A stretch of DNA of 64,000 bases from Ramlibacter pinisoli. GTDB taxonomy: Bacteria; Pseudomonadota; Gammaproteobacteria; Burkholderiales; Burkholderiaceae_C. The notes beneath the pieces were generated by a model. It made no database searches and was not told the DNA's origin. It saw only the letters and a program-made list of their open reading frames with translations. How positions within the stretch are numbered: position 1 is the stretch's first letter; the number at the start of each line of letters is the position of its first letter. The stretch lies in NCBI RefSeq assembly GCF_009758015.1, contig NZ_WSEL01000003.1, positions 1,488,001-1,552,000 of the forward strand. Reading direction: 5' to 3'. Positions 50,875-60,877 of the stretch are shown in pieces. Position numbers and translations under genes: made by a program.

Positions 50875-51660
50875 TTATTTCCTCGCGGGCGCGGCTTCGA
50901 CCGTGCCCACTCCCCGCAACCGCAACGCATACCCGTCCCCGTAGCGCAGGTCGGCCGACACCAGCGACTCGGGCCGGCGGCCGTAGCGCGAGGCCACCTG
51001 CGTCAGCGTCTGCACGAAGCGCTGCACCCGCGGCACCACCTCGCCGGCGTCGCCCCGGCCCAGCTCCAGCAGCGCGCCGTTGTCCAGCCCCAGGCGCCAG
51101 CTGCCGCGCCCGGTGAGCTGCAGTTCCTCGACCGCCAGATCGAGCGGCTCGACCAGCGGCGCCAGGGCGCGGTACATCGCCAGCACCTGCTGCGCCTGGT
51201 CGTCGGGGCCGGCCAGCCGCGGCAGGCCCTCGGATTCGACGTCGCCCGCATTGGCCTCGAACAGCTCGCCGAAGCTGTTCACCATGCGCGAGCCGCCCTC
51301 CTCGCCCCACAGCGCCACCGGGTGGTGCTCCTGCAGCGCGACGCGCAGCCGGTTCGGGAACTCGCGCCGCACCGTGGCCTCGCGCACCCAGGGCACCGCC
51401 TCGAAGGCGCGCCGGGTGGCCGTCAGGTCGACGGTGAAGAAGTTGCCGCGCAGCTGCGGCGCCACGTTGGCGCGCAGGGTGGCGGCGCTGTTGTGCGCCA
51501 CCTCGCCCTGCACCGTGATCGCGCCGAGCGAGAACAGCGGATGGCGCACGGCCCACCAGCACAGGGAGGCCACCAGCAGCACGGCCAGGCCGACGAACAG
51601 CACCGTGGCGGTGGCGTTCATCAACCGGATGTCGAAGGGCTGCTGGACCGGGGCGCTCAT
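50875..51660 (-). CDS. ftsQ: Cell division protein FtsQ
   Basis: A 261-residue single-pass protein. A short cytoplasmic start (SAPVQQPFDIRLMNATATVL) leads to the membrane helix (residues about 20-38), then the periplasmic POTRA-like domain (LGAITVQGEVAHNSAATLRA and FFTVDLTATRRAFEAVPWV) and the FtsQ beta domain ending at VSADLRYGDGYALRLRG. It links FtsB/FtsL to the ring. The ATG at 51660 follows the ddl stop by a single base; an earlier GTG-type start is less likely. Size agrees with other beta-proteobacterial FtsQ proteins. Confidence 0.95.
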   Translation of the reverse strand: MSAPVQQPFDIRLMNATATVLFVGLAVLLVASLCWWAVRHPLFSLGAITVQGEVAHNSAATLRANVAPQLRGNFFTVDLTATRRAFEAVPWVREATVRREFPNRLRVALQEHHPVALWGEEGGSRMVNSFGELFEANAGDVESEGLPRLAGPDDQAQQVLAMYRALAPLVEPLDLAVEELQLTGRGSWRLGLDNGALLELGRGDAGEVVPRVQRFVQTLTQVASRYGRRPESLVSADLRYGDGYALRLRGVGTVEAAPARK

Positions 51661-51661
51661 G

Positions 51662-52669
51662 TCAGGCTCCGTCCCCCGCCGCGGCCTGGCCACTGCGGCG
51701 CCGCTCGGGCCGCTGGTGGTCCAGCGTAGCCGAGGCGAGCAGTTGCAGGCACAGGTCCTCGTAGCTGATGCCGGCCGCGCGGGCCGACATCGGCACCAGC
51801 GAATGGCCGGTCATGCCGGGCGAGGTGTTGATCTCCAGCAGCGACGGCTGGCGCGTCTTCGCGTCGATCATGACGTCGATGCGGCCCCAGCCGCGGCAGC
51901 CCAGCACGCGGTAGGCCTTGAGCACCAGTTCCTGGATCGCCGCCTCCTCGCCCGCCGGCAACCCGCACGGCACCAGGTACTTGGTGTCGTCGGTGAAGTA
52001 CTTGTTCTGGTAGTCGTAGTTGCCCTCGGGCGCGACGATGCGGATGACCGGCAGCGCGGTGGCGGCGTCACCGGTGCCCAGCACCGGGCAGGTGACCTCG
52101 TCGCCGGACACGAACTGCTCGCACAGTACGTCGGCGTCGAGCTGGGCGGCGGCATCGACGGCCTCCTGCATCTGCGCCGCATCCAGCACCTTGGCGACGC
52201 CGATCGAGGAGCCCTCGCGCGCCGGCTTGACGATCAGGGGCAGCCCCAGTTCGTCAGGAAGGGCGCGCACCCGCTCGGCGTCGTAGGCGCCGCGGCGCAG
52301 CAGCACGTAGCGCGGCGTCGGCACGCCTTCGGCGATCCAGATGCGCTTGGTCATCACCTTGTCGATCGACACGCTGGAGGCCATCACGCCCGAGCCGGTG
52401 TACGGAATGCCCAGCAGCTCCAGGGCGCCCTGCACGGTCCCGTCCTCGCCGAAGCGCCCGTGCAGCGCGATGAAGCAGCGCTTGAAGCCCTTGCGCTTGA
52501 GCTCGACCAGCTCGCGCTTGTCGGGATCAAACGCGTGCGCGTCCACGCCCTTGCTCTGCAGGGCCTTGAGCACGCCGGCGCCCGACATCAGCGAGACCTC
52601 GCGCTCGGCCGAGCGCCCGCCCATCAGGACGGCGACCTTGCCGAAGGATTTCACGTCGATGGTCGTCAT
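51662..52669 (-). CDS. ddl: D-alanine--D-alanine ligase
   Basis: A 335-residue ATP-grasp ligase that joins two D-Ala for the peptidoglycan stem. [20 protein letters not shown] is the N-terminal signature; [20 protein letters not shown] holds residues near the first D-Ala; [14 protein letters not shown] is the ATP loop; [20 protein letters not shown] carries the metal ligands. It overlaps murC by four bases. Length is typical of DdlB. The last 17 residues are Arg/Gly-rich and not part of the conserved core. Confidence 0.97.
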   Translation of the reverse strand: MTTIDVKSFGKVAVLMGGRSAEREVSLMSGAGVLKALQSKGVDAHAFDPDKRELVELKRKGFKRCFIALHGRFGEDGTVQGALELLGIPYTGSGVMASSVSIDKVMTKRIWIAEGVPTPRYVLLRRGAYDAERVRALPDELGLPLIVKPAREGSSIGVAKVLDAAQMQEAVDAAAQLDADVLCEQFVSGDEVTCPVLGTGDAATALPVIRIVAPEGNYDYQNKYFTDDTKYLVPCGLPAGEEAAIQELVLKAYRVLGCRGWGRIDVMIDAKTRQPSLLEINTSPGMTGHSLVPMSARAAGISYEDLCLQLLASATLDHQRPERRRSGQAAAGDGA

Positions 52670-54078
52670 GCAGCCCCCCCGACTTCAACCACCCTGGCGG
52701 GCACGCCGCCGATCGAGCCGGCGCCCATGCACATGACGACGTCGCCGTCGCGCGCGATGTCGAGCACCGACTCGGGCATGGCGCCGATGTCGTCCACGAA
52801 GACCGGCTCGACCTTGCCGGCCACGCGCACGGCGCGGGCCAGCGAGCGGCCGTCGGCCGCGACGATGGGTGCCTCGCCGGCGGCATACACCTCGGCCAGC
52901 AGCACCACGTCGGCGTGGCCCAGCACCTTGACGAAATCCTCGAAGCAGTCGCGCGTGCGGGTGTAGCGGTGCGGCTGGAACGCCAGCACCAGCCGGCGGC
53001 CGGGGTAGGCGCCGCGCGCCGCCTCCAGCGTGGCGGCCAGCTCCACCGGGTGGTGGCCGTAGTCCTCGATCACGGTGAAGCGGCCGCCGCCGTTGGCCGG
53101 CCGCACCTTCACCTCGCCGTAGCCCTGGAACCGGCGGCCGACGCCGCGGAACTCGGCCAGCGCCTTGAGCACGGCCTCGTCGGGGATGTTCAGCTCCACC
53201 GCGATGGCGATCGCCGACAGCGCGTTCAGCACGTTGTGGTGGCCGGCGAGATTGAGCTTGACGTGCAGGTCGGGCAGCGTGATGCCGTTGCGGCGCTGCG
53301 CCGTGAAGTGCATCTGGGGCCCGACGGCGCGGATGTCGACCGCCCGCACCTGGGCGTCGGGGCTGACGCCGTAGCTGGTGATCGGGCACTGCACGTCGGG
53401 CACGATGGCGCGCACCGCGGGGTCGTCGACGCACAGCACCGCCGTGCCGTAGAACGGCATGCGGTGCAGGAAGTCGAGGAAGGCACCCTGGAGCCGGCTG
53501 AAGTCGTGGCCGTAGGTCTCCATGTGGTCGGCGTCGATGTTGGTCACCACCGCCATCACCGGCATCAGGTTCAGGAACGAGGCGTCCGACTCGTCGGCCT
53601 CGACCACGATGTAGTCGCCCGCACCCAGCTTGGCATTGGCGCCGGCGCTGGTGAGGCGGCCGCCGATGACGAAGGTGGGGTCCAGCCCGCCCTCGGCCAG
53701 GACGCTGGCGACCAGGCTGGTGGTGGTGGTCTTGCCGTGCGTGCCGGCGATCGCGATGCCCTGCTTCAGGCGCATCAGCTCGGCCAGCATCATGGCGCGC
53801 GGCACCACCGGGATCTTGCGTTCGCGGGCGGCCACCACCTCGGGGTTGTCGGACTGCACCGCGGTGGAGGTCACCACGGCGTCGGCACCGGCGATGTTGG
53901 CCGCCGCATGGCCCACGCAGGTCTGGATGCCCAGGCCCTGCAGGCGGCGCAGCGTGGCGCTGTCCGACAGGTCGGACCCCGAGATGGTGTAGCCCAGGTT
54001 GCGCAGCACTTCGGCGATGCCGGACATGCCGGCGCCGCCGACCCCGACGAAATGGATATGTTTGATCGCGTGCTTCAT
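52666..54078 (-). CDS. murC: UDP-N-acetylmuramate--L-alanine ligase
   Basis: A 470-residue Mur ligase that adds L-Ala to UDP-MurNAc in the cytoplasm. [20 protein letters not shown] is the nucleotide-binding start; [20 protein letters not shown] is the ATP loop; [18 protein letters not shown] and [12 protein letters not shown] are in the central domain; [16 protein letters not shown] is a MurC hallmark. ATG at 54078 overlaps the murG stop (ATGA) and the end overlaps ddl, as in the rest of the cluster. Length is normal. Confidence 0.97.
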   Translation of the reverse strand: MKHAIKHIHFVGVGGAGMSGIAEVLRNLGYTISGSDLSDSATLRRLQGLGIQTCVGHAAANIAGADAVVTSTAVQSDNPEVVAARERKIPVVPRAMMLAELMRLKQGIAIAGTHGKTTTTSLVASVLAEGGLDPTFVIGGRLTSAGANAKLGAGDYIVVEADESDASFLNLMPVMAVVTNIDADHMETYGHDFSRLQGAFLDFLHRMPFYGTAVLCVDDPAVRAIVPDVQCPITSYGVSPDAQVRAVDIRAVGPQMHFTAQRRNGITLPDLHVKLNLAGHHNVLNALSAIAIAVELNIPDEAVLKALAEFRGVGRRFQGYGEVKVRPANGGGRFTVIEDYGHHPVELAATLEAARGAYPGRRLVLAFQPHRYTRTRDCFEDFVKVLGHADVVLLAEVYAAGEAPIVAADGRSLARAVRVAGKVEPVFVDDIGAMPESVLDIARDGDVVMCMGAGSIGGVPARVVEVGGAA

Positions 54079-55136
54079 CGCACGAGCTCCTCGCAGGCGT
54101 CGACCATGTCGGTGGTGGCGCTGGTCTTGGCCACCGCGTGTGCCGCCTGCGCCATGCGCAGCAGCCCGGCGCGGTCGACGCCCTGCAGCAGTTGCGCCAG
54201 GCCCTCGGGCGTGAGGTCGCGTTGCTGGACCAGCCAGCCGCCCCCCGCGTCGACGATGAACCGGGCATTGGTGGTCTGGTGGTCGTCCACCGCGGAGGGG
54301 AACGGCACGAAGACCGCGGCGGCACCCACCGCGGCCAGTTCGGTCACGGTGCTGGCGCCGGCGCGGCCGATGACGAGATCGGCGTCGGCGAAGGCCCGGG
54401 CCGTGTCGTCGATGAACGGCGTGAGCTCGGCCTGCACACCGGCCGTCAGGTAGTTGGCGCGCAGCTCGTCGATCTGCTTGGCGCCGCTCTGGTGCGTGAC
54501 CTGCGGGCGCGTGGCCGGCGGGATCAGCGCCAGCGCCCGCGGGACGATGTCGTTGAGGGCCCGCGCGCCCAGGCTGCCGCCCACCACCAGCACCTTGAGC
54601 GGGCCGGTGCGGCCGGCGAATCGCTCCTGCGGGGCGGGCTGCCGCAGGAACCCCTCGCGCAGCGGGTTGCCGATCCAGCGGGCCTTCTTCATCACGTCGG
54701 GAAAGGCGGTGAACACGCGGTCGGCCACGCCCGCGAGCACCTTGTTGGCCATGCCGGCGACCGAGTTCTGCTCGTGCAGGACCAGCGGCTTGCCGAGCAG
54801 CACGCTCATCATCCCGGCCGGGAAGCTGATGTAGCCGCCCAGCCCCACGACGACGTCGGGGCGCACGCGGCGCACGACCTGGATGCTCTGCCAGAAGGCC
54901 TTGAGCAGCCGCAGCGGCAGCAGCACCAGCGTCAGGGCACCCTTGCCGCGCACGCCGCCGAAATCGATGGTCTCCAGCGGGAAGCCGCGCGGCGGCACCA
55001 GCCGGCTCTCCATGCTGCCGGGCGCCCCCAGCCAGTGCACGCGCCACGAGCGCTCGCGCAGCGCCTCGGCGACCGCCAGGCCGGGGAAGATGTGGCCGCC
55101 GGTGCCACCTGCCATGACCAGGGCGCACTTGGTCAT
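54075..55136 (-). CDS. murG: UDP-N-acetylglucosamine--MurNAc-pentapeptide transferase (lipid II synthesis)
   Basis: A 353-residue GT28 enzyme that adds GlcNAc to lipid I at the inner leaflet. The N-terminal loop [20 protein letters not shown] and [16 protein letters not shown] bind the acceptor; [16 protein letters not shown] and [20 protein letters not shown] bind UDP-GlcNAc. ATG at 55136 gives the normal N-terminus; a longer start at 55160 (MADARRPCM) reads into a duplicated ftsW tail, so it is probably not used. The ribosome site GGAGG belongs to that same duplicated segment. Confidence 0.96.
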   Translation of the reverse strand: MTKCALVMAGGTGGHIFPGLAVAEALRERSWRVHWLGAPGSMESRLVPPRGFPLETIDFGGVRGKGALTLVLLPLRLLKAFWQSIQVVRRVRPDVVVGLGGYISFPAGMMSVLLGKPLVLHEQNSVAGMANKVLAGVADRVFTAFPDVMKKARWIGNPLREGFLRQPAPQERFAGRTGPLKVLVVGGSLGARALNDIVPRALALIPPATRPQVTHQSGAKQIDELRANYLTAGVQAELTPFIDDTARAFADADLVIGRAGASTVTELAAVGAAAVFVPFPSAVDDHQTTNARFIVDAGGGWLVQQRDLTPEGLAQLLQGVDRAGLLRMAQAAHAVAKTSATTDMVDACEELVR

Positions 55137-55243
55137 GCACGGCCTCCGCGCATCAGCCAAGCCGCCTGCGGCGCCTTGCAGCGCTGCGCGCTAACCCTGT
55201 TTTGACGAAACAGAGTCTTCATGCGCGGCCTCCGCGCATCAGC
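55133..55243. repeat. 25-bp direct repeat flanking an 86-bp offset in the ftsW-murG gap
   Basis: 55133-55157 and 55219-55243 are 25-base copies with a single mismatch. The right copy holds the last codons and stop of ftsW; the left copy holds the murG start codon and its ribosome site. The 61 bases between them contain a 6-bp hairpin (CTGTTT / AAACAG, 55197-55213) and GC-rich CGCTGCGCGC. AAACAGAGT (55208-55216) also pairs with ACTCTGTTT (55244-55252) inside ftsW. Confidence 0.75.
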
Positions 55244-56439
55244 ACTCTGTTTTCATAATCGATCCGCAGTACCACCGCGATCGCGACCAGGTTCATCAGG
55301 ATCGCCGAGCCGCCGTAGCTCATGAGCGGCAGGGTCAGGCCCTTGGTGGGCAGCGCGCCCAGGTTCACGCCCATGTTGATGAAGGCCTGGAAGCCGATCC
55401 ACAGCCCGACGCCCTGGGCCACCAGGCCGGCGAACACGCGGTCGAGCGCGACGGCCTGGCGGCCGATGTGCATGATGCGGCGCGTCATCCAGAGGAACAG
55501 GCCGATGACGGCGATCACGCCGACCAGGCCGAACTCCTCGCCGATCACCGCCAGCAGGAAGTCGGTGTGCGCCTCCGGCAGCCAGTGCAGCTTCTCGACG
55601 CTGCCACCCAGGCCGACGCCGAAGATCTCGCCGCGGCCGATGGCGATGAGGGAGTGCGACAGCTGGTAGCCCTTGCCCAGGGCGTGCTTCTCGCTCCAGG
55701 GATCGAGGTAGGCGAAGATGCGCTCGCGCCGCCAGTCCGACAGGGCGATCATCAGCACGAAGGCGCCGATCATCACCAGCGCGATCAGGAAGAACATGCG
55801 CGCGTTCACGCCGCCCAGGAACAGGATGCCCATCGCGACCACCGCGATCACCATGAAGGCGCCCATGTCCGGCTCGGCCAGCAGCAGCACGCCCACCACG
55901 GCCACCGCGGCGGCCATCGGCAGCACGGCGCGGAAGAACCGCTCCTTGACCTCCATCTTGCGCACCATGTAGTCGGCGGCATAGAGCAGCACCGCGAACT
56001 TGGCGAGCTCGGACGGCTGGAAGTTCATGAAGCCCAGGCTGATCCAGCGGCGGGCGCCGTTCACGCCCTTGCCCACGTGCGGCACCAGCACCAGCATCAG
56101 CAGCACCAGCGAGCCGACGAACAGCCAGGGCGCCACCTGCTCCCAGCGGTTGACCGGGACCTGGAACGCCAGCAGCGCCACGACGAAGGCGAACGCCAGC
56201 GAGATCAGGTGGCGCACCAGGAAATGGGTGTGGGTGTAGCGCAGGAACCGGGGGTTGTCGGGCAGCGCGATCGAGGCCGAATAGACCATGACCAGGCCGA
56301 ACGCCAGCAGCGCCACGGCGACCCACAGCAGCGGCTGGTCGAAGCCCTGCACGCGCGCCGGCGCCGACGGGGCGGCGAAGCTGCCGGCGCGGGCGGGCGC
56401 GCGTCCGAACAGGTTGGCCAGGCGGGCGACCGCGTTCAT
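55219..56439 (-). CDS. ftsW: Peptidoglycan glycosyltransferase FtsW
   Basis: A 406-residue SEDS-family protein with about ten helices that polymerises lipid II at the septum with FtsI. Conserved segments are [69 protein letters not shown] and [17 protein letters not shown]; the catalytic Asp lies in the periplasmic loop after the Glu-Pro-Asp segment. A Pro/Ala-rich cytoplasmic start of 30 residues precedes the first helix. Its C-terminus and stop lie within a 25-base repeat (see 55133-55243). It is 58 bases after murD. Confidence 0.96.
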   Translation of the reverse strand: MNAVARLANLFGRAPARAGSFAAPSAPARVQGFDQPLLWVAVALLAFGLVMVYSASIALPDNPRFLRYTHTHFLVRHLISLAFAFVVALLAFQVPVNRWEQVAPWLFVGSLVLLMLVLVPHVGKGVNGARRWISLGFMNFQPSELAKFAVLLYAADYMVRKMEVKERFFRAVLPMAAAVAVVGVLLLAEPDMGAFMVIAVVAMGILFLGGVNARMFFLIALVMIGAFVLMIALSDWRRERIFAYLDPWSEKHALGKGYQLSHSLIAIGRGEIFGVGLGGSVEKLHWLPEAHTDFLLAVIGEEFGLVGVIAVIGLFLWMTRRIMHIGRQAVALDRVFAGLVAQGVGLWIGFQAFINMGVNLGALPTKGLTLPLMSYGGSAILMNLVAIAVVLRIDYENRVLMRGGRA

Positions 56440-56471
56440 TGGACGACCTCCGCCCTGCGGGCTTCAGTCCT

Positions 56472-56501
56472 ATGAGCCTTCGGAGCGGCCGTGCGGCTCA
56501 T
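56472..56501. repeat. Inverted repeat at the murD end
   Basis: ATGAGCC (56472-56478) and GGCTCAT (56495-56501) form a 7-bp stem. The right arm overlaps the murD stop codon (56498-56500). It is one more palindrome in the gap between two cluster genes (murD-ftsW). It may slow read-through or stabilise RNA; there is no T-run. Confidence 0.45.
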
Positions 56502-58321
56502 GCCCCCCCCTCCAGCGGCGAGCCGGCTTCCTCGGCCAGCGCGTGCACGGCGGCGCGGAAGGCCTCGGCCCGGTGCTCGTAGTTGCGGAACATGTCGAAG
56601 CTGGCGCAGGCGGGCGACATCAGCACGGCATCGCCCGCGTGGGTGCGCGCGCTCGCGGTGCGCACGGCCTCCTCCATCGAGCCGGCCTCCAGCAGGGCGA
56701 CGCCCGCGTCCGCGATGGCTGCGCGGATGAGGGCCGCGTCGCGGCCGATGAGGACGGCGGCGCGGGCGAACCGCGCGACCGGAGCCGCCAGCGGCGTGAA
56801 GTCCTGGCCCTTGCCCTCGCCGCCCAGGATGACCACCAGCTTGCGCTCGGCCCCGAGGCCCGTCAGCGCGGCCACGGTGGCGCCGACGTTGGTTCCCTTG
56901 CTGTCGTCGAAGTACTCGACCTCCCCGACCATGCCCACCGGCTCGACCCGGTGCGGCTCGCCGCGGTACTCGCGCAGCCCGTACAGCATGGGCCCGAGCT
57001 GGGCGCCGGTGGCGCTGGCCAGCGCCAGCGCGGCCAGCGCGTTCACCGCGTTGTGGCGGCCGCGGATGCGCAGCGCGTCGGCCGGCATCAGGCGCTGGAT
57101 GTGGAGCTCGACCGCCTCGTCCTTGCGGCGCTTCTGGGTCTCGTCGGCCTCGTGGGCGCGCACCAGCCAGGCCATGCCGTTGACCGACTCGATGCCGAAA
57201 TCGCCCGGCTGCTGCGGCAGGTCGGCGCCGAAGGTGACGGCGTCGCGCTGCTCGAACTTGCCGCCCTTCAGGCGGACCGGCGCCGGCAGCATCGCCATGA
57301 CGGCCGGGTCGTCGCGGTTGAGCACCATCAGCGCCTGGCGGCCGAAGATGCGCGCCTTGGCCGCGGCGTAGGCGTCCATGCCGCCGTGCCAGTCGAGGTG
57401 GTCCTGGGTGACGTTGAGTACCGTCGCGGCCGTGGGCTCGAAGCCGTCAAGGCCCTCGAGCTGGAACGACGACAGCTCCAGCACCCAGACCTGCGGCAGG
57501 GCTTGCGTGGCGATGCGGCCGGCCAGGGTGTCCAGCAGCGTGGGGCCGATGTTGCCGGCCACCGCCACCGTGCGGCCCGAGCGCTCGACCAGCTGGCCGG
57601 TGAGCGAGGTGACCGTGGTCTTGCCGTTGGTGCCGGTCACCGCCAGCAGCGTCGGGGCGTAGCCCTGTTCGGCGCGCAGCTGCGCGAGGCCGCGGGTGAA
57701 CAGCGCCAGCTCGCCGCCGACCGCCAGGCCGCGCTCGCGCGCCGGCTGCAGCACCGCGGCGACCTGCGCCGGCGACAGCCCGGGGCTGCGGTAGACCGCC
57801 TCGACGCCATCGAGCAGGGTGTCGGCGAACGCACCGCCGACGAAGCGCGCCTGCGGCAGCTCGGCACGCAGGTCGGCCAGGCGTGGCGGCTCCTCGCGCG
57901 TGTCGGCCACGGTGACCTCGGCGCCCTGCCGCGCGCACCAGCGCGCCATGGCCAGCCCGGAATCACCCAGGCCGAGCACGAGCACCGCGCGCGGGAACGG
58001 CGCCAGCGCCGGAGCGGGTGCCACTGCCACCGGCGCCGGCGCCTCGGCGGGCGCGGCGGCGGGGTCGGGCGCCGGCGCGGCCACGGCCGCGGCGGCGGGG
58101 TCGGGGGTCTCGTCACCGAGTGCCAGCGAATCGCGCCAGGCGCGCGCTTCGGCGGCGGTCAGGCCCCGCCGGTGCGGCGCCGCAGAGGGCGCGGGCGCCG
58201 GCGTGGCCGCGACGTCGCCTGCAGCCGGCGTCTCCGGTGCGGCCGGCGCATCCGGTGCCGCCGGCCCGTCCGGCACGGACGGTGCGCGCGGCAGCTGGGG
58301 ATCGTGTTCGTCGGGCGCCAC
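56498..58321 (-). CDS. murD: UDP-N-acetylmuramoyl-L-alanine--D-glutamate ligase with long N-terminal extension
   Basis: A 607-residue MurD, about 110-170 longer than common MurD. The catalytic core starts near residue 112 with [19 protein letters not shown], then [20 protein letters not shown] (ATP loop), [20 protein letters not shown] and [20 protein letters not shown]; the C-terminal domain has [17 protein letters not shown]. The first 110 residues are rich in Ala and Pro (for example [19 protein letters not shown]), with a short helix at [19 protein letters not shown]. The only start that fits is GTG at 58321, with GAGG a few bases upstream at the end of mraY; this makes the extension real in frame, though it could still be trimmed by a later start. 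Confidence 0.93.
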   Translation of the reverse strand: MAPDEHDPQLPRAPSVPDGPAAPDAPAAPETPAAGDVAATPAPAPSAAPHRRGLTAAEARAWRDSLALGDETPDPAAAAVAAPAPDPAAAPAEAPAPVAVAPAPALAPFPRAVLVLGLGDSGLAMARWCARQGAEVTVADTREEPPRLADLRAELPQARFVGGAFADTLLDGVEAVYRSPGLSPAQVAAVLQPARERGLAVGGELALFTRGLAQLRAEQGYAPTLLAVTGTNGKTTVTSLTGQLVERSGRTVAVAGNIGPTLLDTLAGRIATQALPQVWVLELSSFQLEGLDGFEPTAATVLNVTQDHLDWHGGMDAYAAAKARIFGRQALMVLNRDDPAVMAMLPAPVRLKGGKFEQRDAVTFGADLPQQPGDFGIESVNGMAWLVRAHEADETQKRRKDEAVELHIQRLMPADALRIRGRHNAVNALAALALASATGAQLGPMLYGLREYRGEPHRVEPVGMVGEVEYFDDSKGTNVGATVAALTGLGAERKLVVILGGEGKGQDFTPLAAPVARFARAAVLIGRDAALIRAAIADAGVALLEAGSMEEAVRTASARTHAGDAVLMSPACASFDMFRNYEHRAEAFRAAVHALAEEAGSPLEGGA

Positions 58322-58323
58322 GG

Positions 58324-59502
58324 TTACCTCAGCTTCAGGGTGGACAGGCCCACCAGGCACAGCAGCATGGTGATGATCCAGAACCGGACCACGACCTGCG
58401 TTTCCTTCCAGCCGCTCTTCTCGAAATGGTGGTGCAGCGGCGCCATCTTCAGGATGCGCCGGCCTTCGCCGAAGCGCTTGCGGGTGTACTTGAACCAGGT
58501 CACCTGGGCCATCACCGACAGGGCCTCGACCACGAAGATGCCGCCCATGATGGCGAGCACGATTTCCTGCCGCACGATGACGGCGATGGTGCCCAGCGCA
58601 CCGCCCAGGGCCAGCGCGCCGACGTCGCCCATGAACACCTGGGCCGGGTTGGCGTTGAACCACAGGAAGGCCAGCCCGGCGCCGGCCATCGCGCTGCAGA
58701 AGATCAGCAACTCGCCCGAGCCGGGGATGTAGGGGAAGAACAGGTACTTGGAATAGACCGCGCTGCCCGTGACGTACGCGAACACGCCCAGGGCCGAGCC
58801 CACCATCACCACCGGCATGATGGCCAGGCCGTCCAGGCCGTCGGTGAGGTTGACCGCGTTGCTCGCGCCCACGATGACGACATAGGTGAGGAACACGAAG
58901 CCGAACACGCCCAGCGGGTAGCTGATCTCCTTGAAGAACGGCACCAGCAGGCCGGCCTTGGGCGGCAGGTCGACGTCGAACCCGGAGCGCACCCACTGGA
59001 AGAACAGCTCCACCACGCGGATGTTGTTGCTCTCCGCGATGCTGAACACCAGGTACAGGGCGGCGATCAGGCCGATGACCGACTGCCAGAAGTACTTCTC
59101 GCGCGAGCGCATGCCCTCGGGGTCCTTGTTGACGACCTTGCGCCAGTCGTCGGCCCAGCCGATCATCCCGAAGCCAAGCGTGACCACCAGCACGATCCAG
59201 ACGAACCGGTTCGACAGGTCGAACCACAGCAGCGTCGAGACCGCGATGGCCAGCAGCACCAGCACGCCGCCCATGGTGGGCGTTCCGCTCTTGGCCAGGT
59301 GGGTCTGCATGCCGTAGCCGCGCACCGGCTGGCCGATCTTCAGCTCCGTCAGGCGCCGGATCACCCACGGCCCGGCAGCCAGGCCGATCAGCAGGGCCGT
59401 CATGGCGGCCATCACGGCCCGGAAAGTGATGTACTGGACCACGCGCAGGAAGCCGAACTCCGGCCCGAGACCCTGCAGCCACGTCGCGAGGCTAAGCAGC
59501 AT
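58324..59502 (-). CDS. mraY: Phospho-N-acetylmuramoyl-pentapeptide transferase MraY
   Basis: A 392-residue membrane enzyme that transfers phospho-MurNAc-pentapeptide to undecaprenyl phosphate, making lipid I. Ten or so helices start with [20 protein letters not shown]. Catalytic motifs are [40 protein letters not shown] (Asp-Asp), [13 protein letters not shown] and [15 protein letters not shown]; the [15 protein letters not shown] segment is in the C-terminal part. The start overlaps murF by 11 bases. Size is slightly above the common 360. Confidence 0.97.
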   Translation of the reverse strand: MLLSLATWLQGLGPEFGFLRVVQYITFRAVMAAMTALLIGLAAGPWVIRRLTELKIGQPVRGYGMQTHLAKSGTPTMGGVLVLLAIAVSTLLWFDLSNRFVWIVLVVTLGFGMIGWADDWRKVVNKDPEGMRSREKYFWQSVIGLIAALYLVFSIAESNNIRVVELFFQWVRSGFDVDLPPKAGLLVPFFKEISYPLGVFGFVFLTYVVIVGASNAVNLTDGLDGLAIMPVVMVGSALGVFAYVTGSAVYSKYLFFPYIPGSGELLIFCSAMAGAGLAFLWFNANPAQVFMGDVGALALGGALGTIAVIVRQEIVLAIMGGIFVVEALSVMAQVTWFKYTRKRFGEGRRILKMAPLHHHFEKSGWKETQVVVRFWIITMLLCLVGLSTLKLR

Positions 59503-60877
59503 GCCCGGCCCCTCCCTTGTCTTGTTGTAGTTGCTGGAGCGCCTGCACCACCCGCTCCATCTTCATGAAGCGCGATCCCTTGACCAGGACGCTGGCCGAT
59601 TGCGCCGCCGCCTGCACGGCCGCGGCGTTGAGTGCCTCGATGCTCTCGAAATGCTCGCCGCCCATGGCGCGCGCCTGCTCACCGAGCGTCAGCAGGCGCT
59701 CGATGTGGCGCTCGCGTGCGTAGCCGCCCACCTCGGCGTGGAACTGCGGGCCCTGGTCGCCGACCTCGCCCATGTCGCCGAGCACCAGCAGGCGCGGCCC
59801 CGGCAGTTCCGCCAGCACGTCGATGGCGGCGCGCACGGAATCGGGGTTGGCGTTGTAGGTGTCGTCGACCAGCGTCAGGATGCGGCCGCCCAGCGGCAGC
59901 GCGATCGCGCGCGAGCGGCCCTTGACCGGCTCGAAGGCCTCCAGGCCCCGGGCGATGGCGGCGGGCGGGACGCCCGCGGCAAGGGCGCACGCGGCCGCCG
60001 CGAGGGCGTTGCGCACGTTGTGGCGGCCGGCGATATGGAGTCGGAAGTCCAGCGGACCGGCGGGCGTCGACGCCCGGACGGCCCAGTGGCCCTGGAGCCA
60101 TTCAGACCCGGCCAGAACTAGGTCGGCGCCGCTGCCCGCGTCGCCGAAGGTGAGGGTGGGACGCCCGGCCGCGAGCTGCGTCCAGAGCGCCGAGTAGTCG
60201 TCGCCGGCCGGGAACACCGCCACGCCGCTGCGCGGGAGGGCGGCGAAGGCGCTGCCGTTCTCGCGTGCCACGGCCTCGACCGTGGCCATGAATTCCTGGT
60301 GCTCGCGCTGGGCGTTGTTGACCAGCGCCACCGTCGGCGCAGCCAGCCCGGCCAGGTAGGCGATCTCGCCCGGGTGGTTCATGCCCAGCTCGATCACGGC
60401 CACGCGGTGCTCCGCCCGCAGGCGCAGCAGCGTGAGCGGCAGGCCGATGTCGTTGTTCAGGTTGCCCTGGGTGGCCAGGTGGTGCTGCGGCTGCCAGGCA
60501 CGCAGGATGGACGCCACCATCTGGGTCACGGTGGTCTTGCCGTTGCTGCCGGTCACGGCCACCAGCGGCAGCTGGAACTGCGCCCGCCAGGCCTGGGCCA
60601 GCCGGCCGAGCGCAGCCTTGCCGTCGTCGACCTCCACCCCCGGGAAGCCGGCCGGCAGCCGGCCCGGCTGCGCGATGGCGGCGACCGCGCCCTGCGCGCG
60701 CGCATCGGCCAGGAAGTCGTTGGCGTCGAAGCGCTCGCCGCGCAAGGCGACGAACAGGTCGCCCGCCTGCAGCGTGCGGGTGTCGGAATGGACGCGTTCG
60801 ACGGCGACGGCGCCGTCGCCCACCAGGCGGCCGCCGGTCCAGTCGGCGACCTGCCGCAGGGTGCACATGGCGCTCAT
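59492..60877 (-). CDS. murF: UDP-N-acetylmuramoyl-tripeptide--D-alanyl-D-alanine ligase
   Basis: A 461-residue Mur ligase adding D-Ala-D-Ala to the UDP-MurNAc-tripeptide. It begins [40 protein letters not shown] is a MurF-type N-terminal signature; [20 protein letters not shown] is the ATP loop; [20 protein letters not shown] and [20 protein letters not shown] mark the later domains. ATG at 60877 overlaps the murE stop (ATGA); ATG at 60868 is the alternative. Its D-Ala-D-Ala comes from ddl in the same cluster. Confidence 0.97.
   Translation of the reverse strand: MSAMCTLRQVADWTGGRLVGDGAVAVERVHSDTRTLQAGDLFVALRGERFDANDFLADARAQGAVAAIAQPGRLPAGFPGVEVDDGKAALGRLAQAWRAQFQLPLVAVTGSNGKTTVTQMVASILRAWQPQHHLATQGNLNNDIGLPLTLLRLRAEHRVAVIELGMNHPGEIAYLAGLAAPTVALVNNAQREHQEFMATVEAVARENGSAFAALPRSGVAVFPAGDDYSALWTQLAAGRPTLTFGDAGSGADLVLAGSEWLQGHWAVRASTPAGPLDFRLHIAGRHNVRNALAAAACALAAGVPPAAIARGLEAFEPVKGRSRAIALPLGGRILTLVDDTYNANPDSVRAAIDVLAELPGPRLLVLGDMGEVGDQGPQFHAEVGGYARERHIERLLTLGEQARAMGGEHFESIEALNAAAVQAAAQSASVLVKGSRFMKMERVVQALQQLQQDKGGAGHAA

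Noticed and set aside
49420..51729. Long + strand frame across ftsA and ftsQ
   Set aside because: Antisense to two certain genes; the product is rich in His, Arg, Gln and Asp without any domain.
55137..55160. Upstream start of murG at 55160
   Set aside because: The added residues (MADARRPC) come from the duplicated ftsW tail; the [11 protein letters not shown] start is the conserved one.
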